64,000 nt of DNA from Bacillota bacterium (GTDB lineage Bacteria > Bacillota > Negativicutes > DSM-13327), in NCBI GenBank assembly GCA_017889585.1, contig JAGFZX010000003.1, forward strand, positions 55,166 to 119,165, in the 5' to 3' direction. Shown piece by piece: positions 38,707-47,664 of this stretch (the first letter of the stretch is position 1; every line of letters begins with the position of its first letter). The notes under the pieces were generated by a model that had not been told where the DNA came from, did not search any database, and saw nothing but the letters and a program-made list of their open reading frames with translations. The position numbers were made by a program, and so were the translations under genes.

Positions 38707-39297
38707 TTATTTCTTTATAATCTTCTCTGAACGACTAAGTGGTTCACCAATATCCATATGTCCAGAAATTGTATCAATTTTTTTACCTTCAACTAAAATT
38801 TGTACTCTTTGTATATTATGAAATTCAGTCAACGTATTAACAATAGCGGCAACAAGCAACATTTCTGACGCAGAACCACCAGTATTGTTTTTAATTAATT
38901 TATCATTAAAATCCACATAGGCAATATTGTCTTTAACGGAAATGTGCCGCAATTTTGTACCAACCGGCATGACCGATAACAACTCAGCATTCTTCGTTCC
39001 TGCTACTAATAATTCTATCGCAGTTTGTGCAGGATGTTCATTCTTGAGAACAACATGACTTTCCGCAACTAAGTGGGTAGCGTCTTGGGTAGCATTGTAC
39101 ACTGTTATTGTCATCTTTTCCTGACTTATGGATGGCAATGGAGTATTTTGGCTATCTGGTATAGCAGCTTGCTGCTGTTGTTCTTTGGTTGGCTCATTCG
39201 GAATAACTTGGGTTGGAGGAGTATTCTCGGCACATCCTCCAATGAAGGCGACCAGCAAAACAAATACAATTACCAAAAGATTCCTTCTAGTAACCAT
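38707..39297 (-). CDS. GerMN-domain lipoprotein
   Basis: The 196-residue protein starts with a lipoprotein signal (RRNLLVIVFVLLVAFIGGCAE, Cys at about 22), followed by a Pro/Gln-rich linker and a GerMN domain (about 65-190), seen in LVAGTKNAELLSVMPVGTKL, IAYVDFNDKLIKN and VNTLTEFHNIQRVQILVEG. GerMN proteins act in spore formation and germination and often stand beside cell-wall amidases. Its ATG overlaps the stop of the upstream amidase gene by one base. The exact role is unproven. Confidence 0.9.
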   Translation of the reverse strand: MVTRRNLLVIVFVLLVAFIGGCAENTPPTQVIPNEPTKEQQQQAAIPDSQNTPLPSISQEKMTITVYNATQDATHLVAESHVVLKNEHPAQTAIELLVAGTKNAELLSVMPVGTKLRHISVKDNIAYVDFNDKLIKNNTGGSASEMLLVAAIVNTLTEFHNIQRVQILVEGKKIDTISGHMDIGEPLSRSEKIIKK

Positions 39298-40406
39298 TAG
39301 GAGCCACCTCCTTTTCTAGCTGCTTGAGCAAAAAAGTTCTCTAATCCCCGCACAATACTTTGTCCCATCTGTTGCTGAACTTGGGGTAGATTAAGCATCT
39401 TTTCCTCATTAGGGTTGGAGATGAAGCCCAATTCAGCCAATACTGCCGGCATTTCTGTACGTTTTATTACATAGAATCTAGCCGAATTTATTCCTCGATC
39501 CTGAAATCCATCTATTTTAGCTAAATTATCCTGAATATTCTTGGCAAGCATGGCATCATACCCAGTTTTTTGATAATAATAAGTAGCTGTACCGCCGGCT
39601 AAAGGATTGGTAAAAGCATTAATGTGGATGCTCACAAATACATCAGCCTTATTATCGTTTGCCACCTTTGTTCTAGCTTGCAGCTCGTCCACGGCACTAG
39701 CGTTAGGTCCATAGACATCCACATCAGTCTGCCTTGTCATCAAAACCTTGGCTCCTGCTCGTTCTAGTAACGTTTTCACGTTTTGCGCCACTGCTAAAGT
39801 AATTCTTTTCTCCTGGGTTTTATTTGGACCAACAGCCCCCGAATCACTGCCACCATGTCCAGCATCAATAGCAATCACTTTATCTTTTAAACCAGGGGTA
39901 AAATTATAAATTTTCTTTGGGAGAGGTTTGTTAATATCTATGACCACACGAAATGTTTTATTACTACTAATATCACTGGGCAGTGTAAATATTTTATAAT
40001 CACTATCATCAATCATGTTCGACAAATTGACAACAACTTGGCTGTTAGTCGCATCTTTTTTTATAAAAGTAACTTTATCAGCAATCTCTCCATCCAAGGA
40101 TACTGAGTCATCCACCTTACCTACGACTGCATCTTTAACATCAATGGTCAATTGGGGACCATCATTTTCACTAAGAGTGCCATTTATTTTTACCGGTCCT
40201 GTGGTATCAATGACGAGCCGCAGCTTACTGGTTCCTTCCACCGCATCCTTATGCACCAGCCAACGCACATTAGCTAACTCAGCCTTAGGAACACTGGCTA
40301 CATTATCCACAGTTGAACTGACATTACCCTTTAGAGTTGCTGCAATACCAGCCTGTGGTGTCATAAAGACCATTAATAACAAGAAACTTAGGACTATACG
40401 ATACAA
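39297..40406 (-). CDS. N-acetylmuramoyl-L-alanine amidase with AMIN domain
   Basis: The 369-residue protein has a signal peptide (about 1-22), an AMIN domain (about 45-165, binding to wall or septum) and an Amidase_3 catalytic domain (about 175-360) with IDAGHGGSDSGAVG (first zinc His), the Glu in KRITLAVAQNVK, SIHINAF (second zinc His) and VLAELGFISNPNEE (catalytic Glu). It cleaves the link between stem peptide and glycan. The AMIN plus Amidase_3 pairing is that of AmiC-like and CwlD-like enzymes. It is coupled to the GerMN gene. Confidence 0.94.
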   Translation of the reverse strand: MYRIVLSFLLLMVFMTPQAGIAATLKGNVSSTVDNVASVPKAELANVRWLVHKDAVEGTSKLRLVIDTTGPVKINGTLSENDGPQLTIDVKDAVVGKVDDSVSLDGEIADKVTFIKKDATNSQVVVNLSNMIDDSDYKIFTLPSDISSNKTFRVVIDINKPLPKKIYNFTPGLKDKVIAIDAGHGGSDSGAVGPNKTQEKRITLAVAQNVKTLLERAGAKVLMTRQTDVDVYGPNASAVDELQARTKVANDNKADVFVSIHINAFTNPLAGGTATYYYQKTGYDAMLAKNIQDNLAKIDGFQDRGINSARFYVIKRTEMPAVLAELGFISNPNEEKMLNLPQVQQQMGQSIVRGLENFFAQAARKGGGS

Positions 40407-40530
40407 TTATAACACCTCCATATCTTACTACCTACTCATCTATACATATTTCTCCCTATTATTACGCATTTAGTTATAATTCGCGTTCCTCGGCTAAATC
40501 CCTGCAGAATTTTAGGCTAAATAATACGGA

Positions 40531-40564
40531 AAAATCAGGAAAGCTGTCAGCCTTCCTGATTTTG
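40531..40564 (-). terminator. Terminator of the rbs operon
   Basis: AAATCAGGAA and TTCCTGATTT arms pair after rbsB with a GCT/AGC extension, and TTTTT follows on the minus strand. A near-identical stem ends the DUF3006 gene at 45573-45609. Confidence 0.88.
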
Positions 40565-40599
40565 ACCTATTATTTATGCAGTTATCATCAATATCACTA

Positions 40600-41547
40600 C
40601 TATTTCTTAACTACCAGTTCCAAAGCTACAGGAATAGTAGTCGCTACACTTTCTTTAGCTATTACTTTTTTAGCAGTTTCAATTGCTATTTTACCCATAT
40701 CTTTAGGTTTTTGGGCTACAGTTGCAGTCAACGTACCATCATTTACTGCTTTTACCGCATCTGCAGTGGCATCAAAACCAACTACGATAACACCCGTACG
40801 TTTAGCGGATTTGATGGCTTCTAAAGCACCTAATGCCATTTCATCATTATGAGCAAATACAGCATTAATCTCCGGATTGGCTTGTAAAATATTCTCCATA
40901 ACTTTCATACCCTTAGCCCGATCAAAATCAGCTGGTTGCTTTGCTACTACGCTTATACCAGCAACAGTTTTAATGGCGTCATTAAAACCTTTCCCTCGAT
41001 CATTGGCAGCTGAACTTCCAGGAACACCTTCAATTTCGACTACTTTGCCCTTACCACCAAGTTTATCAATTATAAGTTGACCTGCCATCTTGCCGCCAGC
41101 TATATTATCAGAGGCAATAGCACTTACTATCTGACCTCCGGCGGCACCGCGATCTACAGTGATAATCGGAATATTAGCTTTGTTAGCAGCTTCAATTGCC
41201 GGTACAATAGCCTTAGAATCTACTGGATTAACAATGATAATACTTACCTTTTGTTGAATTAAGTTTTCGATATTGGCTAATTGTTTGGATGCATCATCTT
41301 GAGCATCCATGACTATAAGATCCATGCCATTAGCATCAGCAGCAGCCTTGGCGCCATCACGTAAATCTACAAAAAATGGATTATTTAATGTAGAGATGGA
41401 TAAACCAACTACTGTTTTCATAGGAGTCGGAGTCGGAGTCGGAGCAGGTTCTTGCTTTGTGGCGCATCCAGTCAGTAATAAGCTAATGCCAAATGCTATC
41501 AATAAGAAAATAACCAAGAAGCTTTTTTTATTCAAAATTTTAAACAC
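40600..41547 (-). CDS. rbsB: Ribose ABC transporter substrate-binding lipoprotein
   Basis: The 315-residue protein has a lipoprotein signal (Cys at 28 in LLLTGCATK), a short Pro/Thr linker, and the periplasmic sugar-binding fold: VVGLSISTLNNPFFVDLRDG near 45, INPVDSK, ITVDRGAAGG, EGVPGSSAANDRGKGF, AHNDEMALGALEAI and VVGFDATADAV, all typical of RbsB. In a diderm Firmicute it would stay on the inner membrane and face the periplasm. It is the last gene of rbsKDACB. Confidence 0.95.
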   Translation of the reverse strand: MFKILNKKSFLVIFLLIAFGISLLLTGCATKQEPAPTPTPTPMKTVVGLSISTLNNPFFVDLRDGAKAAADANGMDLIVMDAQDDASKQLANIENLIQQKVSIIIVNPVDSKAIVPAIEAANKANIPIITVDRGAAGGQIVSAIASDNIAGGKMAGQLIIDKLGGKGKVVEIEGVPGSSAANDRGKGFNDAIKTVAGISVVAKQPADFDRAKGMKVMENILQANPEINAVFAHNDEMALGALEAIKSAKRTGVIVVGFDATADAVKAVNDGTLTATVAQKPKDMGKIAIETAKKVIAKESVATTIPVALELVVKK

Positions 41548-41584
41548 AGTAATTTCCTCCTAAAAATTAATATTTATGATGATA

Positions 41585-42526
41585 TTATTTACGCTTTTTA
41601 TCTAAAAATACCGCAAGTAATATAACTAAGCCTTTAGCAATTTGCTGATAAAAGGAAGAAACATTTAATAAATTTAGACCATTATCAAGTATCCCGATAA
41701 TTAAAGCCCCAATTAAAGTACCACCTATTGTACCAACACCGCCTGATAAACTTGTACCGCCCAGTACGACTGCAGCAATCGCATCCAGTTCAAAACCAAC
41801 ACCTGCAGTGGGCTGTGCAGAATTTAGCCTTGAGGCCATAATAATACCGCTAAATCCAGCGAGCAAACCGGCGAGTATATAAACTGAAAGCAGTATCTTC
41901 TTGGTATTAATACCTGATAATCTGGCCGCTTCTTCATTTCCGCCGATAGCGTAAATATATCGACCCAGTCTCGTCTTCTTAAGCATAATATAGGCTGATA
42001 CAAAAATGAATACCATAACAATGACCGGTACAGGAATGCCGCTTATATAGCCACCACCTAAAAATCGAAAACCCTCTTCCATGCCCGTAATAGGTCTTCC
42101 ATCAGTGTAGACCAAAGTAAGACCTCTAGCCACCGTCATAGTACCCAAAGTAGCGATAAAGGGAGGAATGCCTGCACGGGTAATTAACAGTCCATTCATT
42201 AACCCCAATACCCCTCCAACTACCATACCGGTTAAAATTGCCGGCAATATACTTTGACCACTCACCAACAAACCTGCCGTAATACTGCCTGCTAAGGCTA
42301 TAATAGACCCGACAGACAAATCAATGCCACCAGTCAAAATAACTAAGGTCATGCCTACACTGATAATCGCATTAATCGAGACTTGTCGTGTAACATTCAA
42401 TAGATTATTAATAGTAAGGAATCGATCAGATAATAATGTCAGCGCTATTCCAAGCAATATCAACCCTAGCAGCGGACCCATTCTGCTGATGACAGCAAGT
42501 TTTCCTATTCTTCCGTTAGACATCAC
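41585..42526 (-). CDS. rbsC: Ribose ABC transporter permease
   Basis: The 313-residue membrane protein has the BPD_transp_2 fold with 8-10 helices. VSINAIISVGMTLVILTGGIDLSVGS near residue 47, LNGLLITRAGIPPFIATLGTM and AVVLGGTSLSGGVGTIGGT (the coupling-loop region) match RbsC. It starts three bases after the rbsA stop. Confidence 0.96.
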   Translation of the reverse strand: MMSNGRIGKLAVISRMGPLLGLILLGIALTLLSDRFLTINNLLNVTRQVSINAIISVGMTLVILTGGIDLSVGSIIALAGSITAGLLVSGQSILPAILTGMVVGGVLGLMNGLLITRAGIPPFIATLGTMTVARGLTLVYTDGRPITGMEEGFRFLGGGYISGIPVPVIVMVFIFVSAYIMLKKTRLGRYIYAIGGNEEAARLSGINTKKILLSVYILAGLLAGFSGIIMASRLNSAQPTAGVGFELDAIAAVVLGGTSLSGGVGTIGGTLIGALIIGILDNGLNLLNVSSFYQQIAKGLVILLAVFLDKKRK

Positions 42527-42529
42527 TTA

Positions 42530-44020
42530 CTATCCTCCCGCCGCATAGGCCATAATTTTTTCTTGTGTGGCTTCCTGCACCGCCATTTCTCCAGCAATAC
42601 GCCCACGGTGCATAACCAAAATCCGATCACTCATCCCCAAAACCTCAGGTAATTCAGAAGAAATCATTACAATTCCTACCCCTGCAGCGGTAAGCATATT
42701 CATAATATTATATATCTCAGCTTTTGCCCCAACATCAACACCGCGAGTCGGCTCATCCATAATCAAAACTTTAGGATAAGTGGCCAGCCATTTACCAATA
42801 ACCACTTTTTGTTGATTACCGCCGCTTAAATTTTTAACCAACTGAACAGCACCTGGAGTACGAATCTTAAGTCTCCCAATATTCTCTTTGATCATTTCAC
42901 TTTCTTTATTAGCGTTTATAAACCCATTGACACAAAAATAGGCAAGGGAGGCCAACGACATATTTTCCCCAACAGACATTTCCAGCACCAATCCTTGATG
43001 CTTGCGATCTTCAGTAATGAAACCTATACCAGCACGAATGCCATCAGCAGGTGAATTAATACTGCATTTTTGACCGTCAATAAAAATATTTCCCTTGTCC
43101 ATAGGATCAGCGCCGAAAATAGCCCTTCCTAATTCAGTACGACCAGCTCCCATAAGTCCAGCAATACCTACTATTTCACCTGCTCGTACACTAAACGAGA
43201 TATCTTCTAACTGGTCATAACGTGATAGGAGCTCTACTCGGAGTATCTCAGGCCCAATTTGGGCAGCTTGCTTAGGAAAACGGGTAGTAATATCTCGTCC
43301 AACCATCATTTTAATCAAATCATCAAAGGTAGTAGCCTTCGTCTCTACCGCACCGACATAAGCACCATCCCGCATTACGGTAACCCGATTACTTAATGCG
43401 AACAATTCTTCCATACGGTGGGAAATATAGATAATACCTACGCCACTTGCTGCCAATTGCCGAACAATCTGGAATAAATTTTCCGTTTCACGTTCTGTCA
43501 AGGCGGCTGTCGGTTCATCCATTATTAAAATTTTAGTTTCATAGGATAGCGCTTTGGCAATCTCAACCATTTGTTGTTCGCCAATACTCAAATTAGACAC
43601 AATATCAGTAGAGCCAATATCTGAGCCAAGTTGCTGTAGGAGCTTGGCGGTACGGCTTTTCATAGTCTCCATATCAATAAAACCGAAAAAATTGATCGGC
43701 TCACGCCCAAGATAGATATTTTCCATAACGGTTAGCTCTGGCACTAAATTCATCTCCTGATGAATAATAACAATACCATGCGCTGCCGCCTTCCGGGGAT
43801 TATTTATTTCTACCAACTCGCCATTTATTCGAATCTCGCCTGAATCTTTGCTATAAACACCACTTAGAATCTTCATCAATGTTGACTTGCCAGCTCCATT
43901 TTCCCCAAGCAAAAAATTTACTTCTCCAGCTAGCAGCGAAAACTCCGCATCCTGCAGCGCCTTTACTCCAGGAAAAGATTTGCTAATTCCCTTCATACTT
44001 AAAAGCGGCGTACTATTCAC
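42530..44020 (-). CDS. rbsA: Ribose ABC transporter ATP-binding protein
   Basis: The 496-residue protein carries two ABC cassettes. The first has GENGAGKSTLMK (Walker A, about 38), LSIGEQQMVEIAKAL (signature) and ILIMDEPTAALT (Walker B). The second has the degenerate Walker A GLMGAGRTELGR, LSGGNQQKVVIGKWL and LIMDEPTRGVDVGAK. This asymmetry is normal in RbsA/MglA proteins, where only the first site hydrolyses ATP well. It lies 14 bases after rbsD. Confidence 0.96.
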   Translation of the reverse strand: MNSTPLLSMKGISKSFPGVKALQDAEFSLLAGEVNFLLGENGAGKSTLMKILSGVYSKDSGEIRINGELVEINNPRKAAAHGIVIIHQEMNLVPELTVMENIYLGREPINFFGFIDMETMKSRTAKLLQQLGSDIGSTDIVSNLSIGEQQMVEIAKALSYETKILIMDEPTAALTERETENLFQIVRQLAASGVGIIYISHRMEELFALSNRVTVMRDGAYVGAVETKATTFDDLIKMMVGRDITTRFPKQAAQIGPEILRVELLSRYDQLEDISFSVRAGEIVGIAGLMGAGRTELGRAIFGADPMDKGNIFIDGQKCSINSPADGIRAGIGFITEDRKHQGLVLEMSVGENMSLASLAYFCVNGFINANKESEMIKENIGRLKIRTPGAVQLVKNLSGGNQQKVVIGKWLATYPKVLIMDEPTRGVDVGAKAEIYNIMNMLTAAGVGIVMISSELPEVLGMSDRILVMHRGRIAGEMAVQEATQEKIMAYAAGG

Positions 44021-44034
44021 TTATCAACAACCTC

Positions 44035-44430
44035 CTAAAAAATCACGCCGGATTTGAGAATAATATTGGCATAAGGTGTACATTCTCCTGTGCGAACTAC
44101 GGCTACGGCTTGCTGGGATAATTCTTTGAATTCATCATGACTAATCATCTCAATCGTTATATTCCCTATCATTGGTTGAATTTTTTTATAAAGTTCGAGA
44201 CTATTTTCAACCATTTCATTGGCAATAATAACACTTTCCACCTGCAGTTCTTGTTGCACTACTGCCAACGTTTCTAAAAAACCAGGAACTCCAGAAGTAA
44301 GAGCTAAATCAAGGCGCATTACCTCAGGTGGAATGGGCAATCCGCAATCAGCGATTACTAGCATATCTCCATGTCCCATACCAGCAATGATTGAACTAAG
44401 AGGCTGATTCAATGTGCCAATTTTTTTCAT
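44035..44430 (-). CDS. rbsD: D-ribose pyranase
   Basis: The 131-residue protein interconverts pyranose and furanose forms of ribose before RbsK acts. It starts MKKIGTLNQPLSSIIAGMGHGD with the catalytic His, and shows ADCGLPIPP, LDLALTSGVPGFL and VVRTGECTPYANIIL, the family ends. It lies four bases after the rbsK stop. Confidence 0.96.
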   Translation of the reverse strand: MKKIGTLNQPLSSIIAGMGHGDMLVIADCGLPIPPEVMRLDLALTSGVPGFLETLAVVQQELQVESVIIANEMVENSLELYKKIQPMIGNITIEMISHDEFKELSQQAVAVVRTGECTPYANIILKSGVIF

Positions 44431-44434
44431 ATTC

Positions 44435-45364
44435 TTATCCTCTCTTTACTGTGATAAATTCTTCTACTTCTGAACGCCAAGGCAAAGAAGGTTGCGCTCC
44501 TGTCCGCGTTACAGATAAGGCAGCTACTGCGGCGGCAAAATCCATACTATCAAACAGTGTCTTGCCTTCAGCTAAACCTGTCGCCAATGCTCCAGCATAA
44601 GCATCACCTGCTGCTGTAGTATCCACAGCTTCTACAATATATGGTTTGACATGATGGGACCCAGATTCACTACAACATATGGCCCCTTTTGCGCCCATGG
44701 TTACAATAACGGTCGAAGTCCCAAGATTCCGTAGTTTTTCCGCAGCAGATATGACTTCGTCCTGTGTAGTTACGGGCGAACTGGTTAATAACGCCAGCTC
44801 TGTTTCATTGGGTATGATAATATCTACTAATGGCATACACTTAATCCCAATCTGGCGAGCAGGTGCAGGATTAAAGATCACCATCCACCCGCTGTATTTA
44901 GCAGTCCTAATCGCATGCTCTACTATCCCTCTTGGTATCTCATTTTGTACCAGCAAAATTCCTGGCTCTACAATTTTTTCGAAAGCGTTATCAATATCCA
45001 AAAAGTCACATTCCATGTTGGCTCCGCCCACCACTACAATGGTATTGGCACCTTCTCCGCCTACTGTAATAAGCGCCGTACCAGTGGCAACATCCACATG
45101 ACGAATAAAATTAATATTCACTTGATTACTCTTAAGACTTACTAACAGTTCATTAGCAAAACTATCATTCCCGACACAGCCTACCATGGACACATAGCCA
45201 CCCAACTTACCTGCCGCAACAGCCTGATTAGCACCTTTGCCGCCAGGAAAGGTAGCAAAAGTACTGCCAAAAATCGTCTCACCCTTTTGCGGAAGACGTG
45301 AAGCTGCTGCTACCAAATCCATATTCAGACTACCTACTACCAATATCGTTTTTTTTTCTGTCAT
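44435..45364 (-). CDS. rbsK: Ribokinase
   Basis: The 309-residue PfkB kinase phosphorylates ribose at O5. It starts MTEKKTILVVGSLNMDLVAA and contains TFPGGKGANQAVAAGKLGG near 38 (PfkB signature 1) and AVDTTAAGDAYAGALATGLA near 247 (signature 2 with the catalytic Asp). The ATG at 45364 follows AAAGGGAG; an in-frame ATG at 45460 would add 32 residues without homology. It is the first gene of the operon. No rbsR (LacI-type) gene is beside it, so control must be from elsewhere. Confidence 0.94.
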   Translation of the reverse strand: MTEKKTILVVGSLNMDLVAAASRLPQKGETIFGSTFATFPGGKGANQAVAAGKLGGYVSMVGCVGNDSFANELLVSLKSNQVNINFIRHVDVATGTALITVGGEGANTIVVVGGANMECDFLDIDNAFEKIVEPGILLVQNEIPRGIVEHAIRTAKYSGWMVIFNPAPARQIGIKCMPLVDIIIPNETELALLTSSPVTTQDEVISAAEKLRNLGTSTVIVTMGAKGAICCSESGSHHVKPYIVEAVDTTAAGDAYAGALATGLAEGKTLFDSMDFAAAVAALSVTRTGAQPSLPWRSEVEEFITVKRG

Positions 45365-45480
45365 AAAACTCCCTTTCCCACCGAAAAAATGGCGGACTAA
45401 AAGTTCAGCTTTTGATATCTTCTCCTCATATTGCGTAATAATACCTGCTATATTTCCCAAAACTGTTTCTATCTATAAGA

Positions 45481-45550
45481 AAAGCCTTAGTCGTTCTTAA
45501 TTGGAATCAAGAAAGTATTTTACTTTCTGATTCCGCAAAAATAGACGCTC
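45481..45550 (+). repeat. Dispersed repeat, copy 2 (palindromic core)
   Basis: The core at 45503-45534 is an imperfect 32-base palindrome (GGAATCAAGAAAGT and ACTTTCTGATTCC), and its flanks match the minus strand of 35772-35843. It lies upstream of rbsK, between the rbs promoter region and the DUF3006 terminator. Confidence 0.7.
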
Positions 45551-45572
45551 TTTAATTCCATCACCTATAATA

Positions 45573-45609
45573 AAAAAATCAGGAAAGCTATTAGGCTTCC
45601 TGATTTTTT
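45573..45609 (-). terminator. Terminator of the MBL-DUF3006 genes
   Basis: AAAAAATCAGGAAGCC and GGCTTCCTGATTTTTT-type arms pair and include the last codons of the DUF3006 gene. A run of seven T follows on the minus strand. It is almost the same stem as after rbsB. Confidence 0.85.
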
Positions 45610-45818
45610 TCTAATATTTGCTTTAATAAACTCTCAGCTTCTGTTTTTGCGATGGCAGTTGCCTCACTATCGACTTGCAAATCGATACACAAAATATCGC
45701 CTTCTTTCGCCCCAATAGGCAGAATATGCCTTGGCCACACCACCTGTTCCTCATCATCTCCCACCAGCAGTACGGCTTTATTACCTTCAAAACGATCAAT
45801 AACAGCTTGAATCCGCAT
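45591..45818 (-). CDS. DUF3006 domain protein
   Basis: The 75-residue protein starts MRIQAVIDRFEGNKAVLLVG and has the short beta-rich DUF3006 pattern (RFEGNKAVLL, then VVWPRHILPIGAKEGD). It lies two bases after the MBL hydrolase gene, an arrangement seen in many Firmicutes. Its biochemical role is not known; DUF3006 proteins nearly always accompany ComEC-type MBL hydrolases. Confidence 0.85.
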   Translation of the reverse strand: MRIQAVIDRFEGNKAVLLVGDDEEQVVWPRHILPIGAKEGDILCIDLQVDSEATAIAKTEAESLLKQILEKNQEA

Positions 45819-45820
45819 AA

Positions 45821-46711
45821 CTATTTCTCCTTCGTAATATTATAGGTATTACCATCACTGGTGACGGTAATAGTACCATCTAAATCAGTACGATATACTT
45901 TAAGCTTGGCCTGTTCATATTTTTTTAGTGTTGATGGATGAGGGTGATGATAGTCATTATTAGCCCCTACGGAGATAATAGCCGCTTCAGGTGCTACTGA
46001 TTTTAGGAATCCAGGTGACGAAGATGTATTACTGCCATGATGTCCAACTTTTAATACGTTACTTTTAAGCTCACCTGCATAAGTCTTAAGCATCCGAGCT
46101 TCTGAATCCTTTTCCGCATCACCTGTCAATAACATGGAAAATTTATTATAGATTAATTTTGAAACTACAGAATTATTATTTATTTCCGATTCCGTAATAA
46201 AAGGTTTTTCTGGTGCAAAAATTTTAAGTTTAATATCATTAGCAATTATGATTTCAGTCCCTGAAGTCACTATTGTGAAAGGTATATTTTTCTTGTTTAC
46301 CATAGATAAATATTGGCGATATAATGCCGTTGTTGCAGTTTGTCCGCTGTCGTAAATCTGCCCAACCTTAAAATTTTCTAATATGCCTGGCATGCCCCCT
46401 AAATGATCGGCATGGGGATGGGTAATAATAACTTTATCAATGGTCGTGATGCCTTCTTTTTTTATGTATGATACCATTTTATCCCTGTGCTCAATGTCAC
46501 CTGTATCAACAAGCACTGCCTGCCCTGCTACCCGAATTAAAATCGCATCACCTTGCCCAATATCCAGAACCTTCACCGTTAAAAGTGAACTTTGTTGGCC
46601 TTGCGCTGCTTGCCCTTGCTCTGCTGATTTTCCGATACTCTTGCCACACCCTGTCACAAGGATCATCATAGCAACAAGTACTGCTACCACTTGCCACAAC
46701 CCTTTGCGCAT
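45821..46711 (-). CDS. ComEC-like MBL-fold hydrolase (lipoprotein)
   Basis: The 296-residue protein has a lipoprotein signal (Cys in ILVTGCGKS, about 22) and a metallo-beta-lactamase domain related to the C-terminal part of ComEC: LDIGQGDAILIRVAG, DTGDIEHR, ITHPHADHLGG (metal site HxHxDH, about 106), LLTGDAEKDSE, KVGHHGSNTSS and SVGANNDYHHPHPS. The ATG at 46711 follows GGGGGGAG. Homologues may act as nucleases or phosphodiesterases outside the cell; full ComEC membrane parts are missing, so DNA uptake by itself is unlikely. Confidence 0.9.
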   Translation of the reverse strand: MRKGLWQVVAVLVAMMILVTGCGKSIGKSAEQGQAAQGQQSSLLTVKVLDIGQGDAILIRVAGQAVLVDTGDIEHRDKMVSYIKKEGITTIDKVIITHPHADHLGGMPGILENFKVGQIYDSGQTATTALYRQYLSMVNKKNIPFTIVTSGTEIIIANDIKLKIFAPEKPFITESEINNNSVVSKLIYNKFSMLLTGDAEKDSEARMLKTYAGELKSNVLKVGHHGSNTSSSPGFLKSVAPEAAIISVGANNDYHHPHPSTLKKYEQAKLKVYRTDLDGTITVTSDGNTYNITKEK

Positions 46712-46800
46712 TTCAATACTCCCCCCATAAATTAACATGTAGTAAATTTTTACTTACTTTTACATAAGCAAACGCTAGTGCATCCCTTTTTTCTATTATA

Positions 46801-46826
46801 AAAAAAATAGACAGTCACCTGCCTAT
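46801..46826 (-). terminator. Terminator after ndoA
   Basis: ATAGGCAG and CTGTCTAT (46807-46826) pair on the minus strand with one G-U pair around a 4-base loop, and seven T follow. It lies 14 bases after the ndoA stop. Confidence 0.8.
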
Positions 46827-46839
46827 TACTTATCCTATC

Positions 46840-47190
46840 TTATACATCAACCAAACCTAAGCTTACCTTGATCGCCTCATCAACCATACTCATTACTTCT
46901 TCACTCAAATGAGTCACTTTTTCTTTTAACCGACGTTTATCTATTGTACGTAACTGTTCAAGTAGAATGACAGAATCTTTTTCTAAATTTGCATACTTTG
47001 AGCTTATTTCCACATGAGTAGGCAATTTCGCTTTAGAAATCTGCGAAGTAATTGCTACTACGATAACCGTCGGACTATATTTATTACCAACATCATTTTG
47101 AATTACTAATACGGGTCGATGCCCACCTTGTTCCGAGCCCACTACCGGACTTAAATTGGCATAATAAATATCTCCACGTTTTACCACCAT
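46840..47190 (-). CDS. ndoA: mRNA interferase NdoA/EndoA (MazF family toxin)
   Basis: The 116-residue toxin starts [31 protein letters not shown], and contains [22 protein letters not shown] (Thr of the active site), [17 protein letters not shown] (catalytic Arg) and [11 protein letters not shown]. It cuts RNA at a short U-containing sequence. It starts two bases after the antitoxin and is closed by a terminator. In spore formers this pair is mostly a core chromosomal locus. Confidence 0.95.
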   Translation of the reverse strand: MVVKRGDIYYANLSPVVGSEQGGHRPVLVIQNDVGNKYSPTVIVVAITSQISKAKLPTHVEISSKYANLEKDSVILLEQLRTIDKRRLKEKVTHLSEEVMSMVDEAIKVSLGLVDV

Positions 47191-47192
47191 TA

Positions 47193-47465
47193 TTATTCAC
47201 GCTCTGCCAGCAAGGTAGGCATTTCAAACATATCAGCGTCTGCCAGCAATCCTTCCTCGGCTAGTTCCATATTAATATTCGCCATTTCCTGATATCCTTT
47301 ACGCATCATATCTCGTACCTCTTTACGTTTACGATCCTCGATACACGAGCGCATAGCATCACGCACGAATTGGCTACGGCTTAATTTTTCCATAGCAATA
47401 ATACCATCCACTTCTTGAAGTAAACTATTTGGAATACTAATCATAATGCGCCTCAATTCTGCCAC
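47193..47465 (-). CDS. Antitoxin EndoAI, ribbon-helix-helix type
   Basis: The 90-residue protein begins (GTG at 47465, after GGGGGTGAAGG) [21 protein letters not shown], where [11 protein letters not shown] is the DNA-binding ribbon, then [21 protein letters not shown] for the helices and an acidic C-terminus ([16 protein letters not shown]) that would wrap the toxin. The open frame starts 10 codons earlier, but EndoAI proteins have the shorter form. It probably represses its own promoter. Confidence 0.9.
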   Translation of the reverse strand: MAELRRIMISIPNSLLQEVDGIIAMEKLSRSQFVRDAMRSCIEDRKRKEVRDMMRKGYQEMANINMELAEEGLLADADMFEMPTLLAERE

Positions 47466-47501
47466 GCCTTCACCCCCGCCAGTTAACACATACATTCATA
47501 T

Positions 47502-47536
47502 ATCTTTATTATAAGTTTTATATATAAAGATGTCAA
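47502..47536 (-). promoter_or_regulatory. Consensus promoter and dyad of the ndoAI-ndoA operon
   Basis: On the minus strand TTGACA (47536-47531) and TATAAT (47513-47508) are exact hexamers with a 17-bp spacer. ATCTTTAT (47502-47509) and ATAAAGAT (47524-47531) form a dyad across it, a likely site for autoregulation by the antitoxin. Confidence 0.88.
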
Positions 47537-47664
47537 TTTTTTTATATATTAATCTGTTAATTGGCGAATAATGAATAGCTGTGTTTATATATATTCCCCA
47601 CTTATTGACTTACATTTTTGAAACATACGCTACTATAATTAAGTATGTATGAAAAAAGGGTAAT

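Noticed and set aside
45365..45460. N-terminal extension of rbsK by 32 residues
   Set aside because: No homology and no better ribosome site than the one before 45364.
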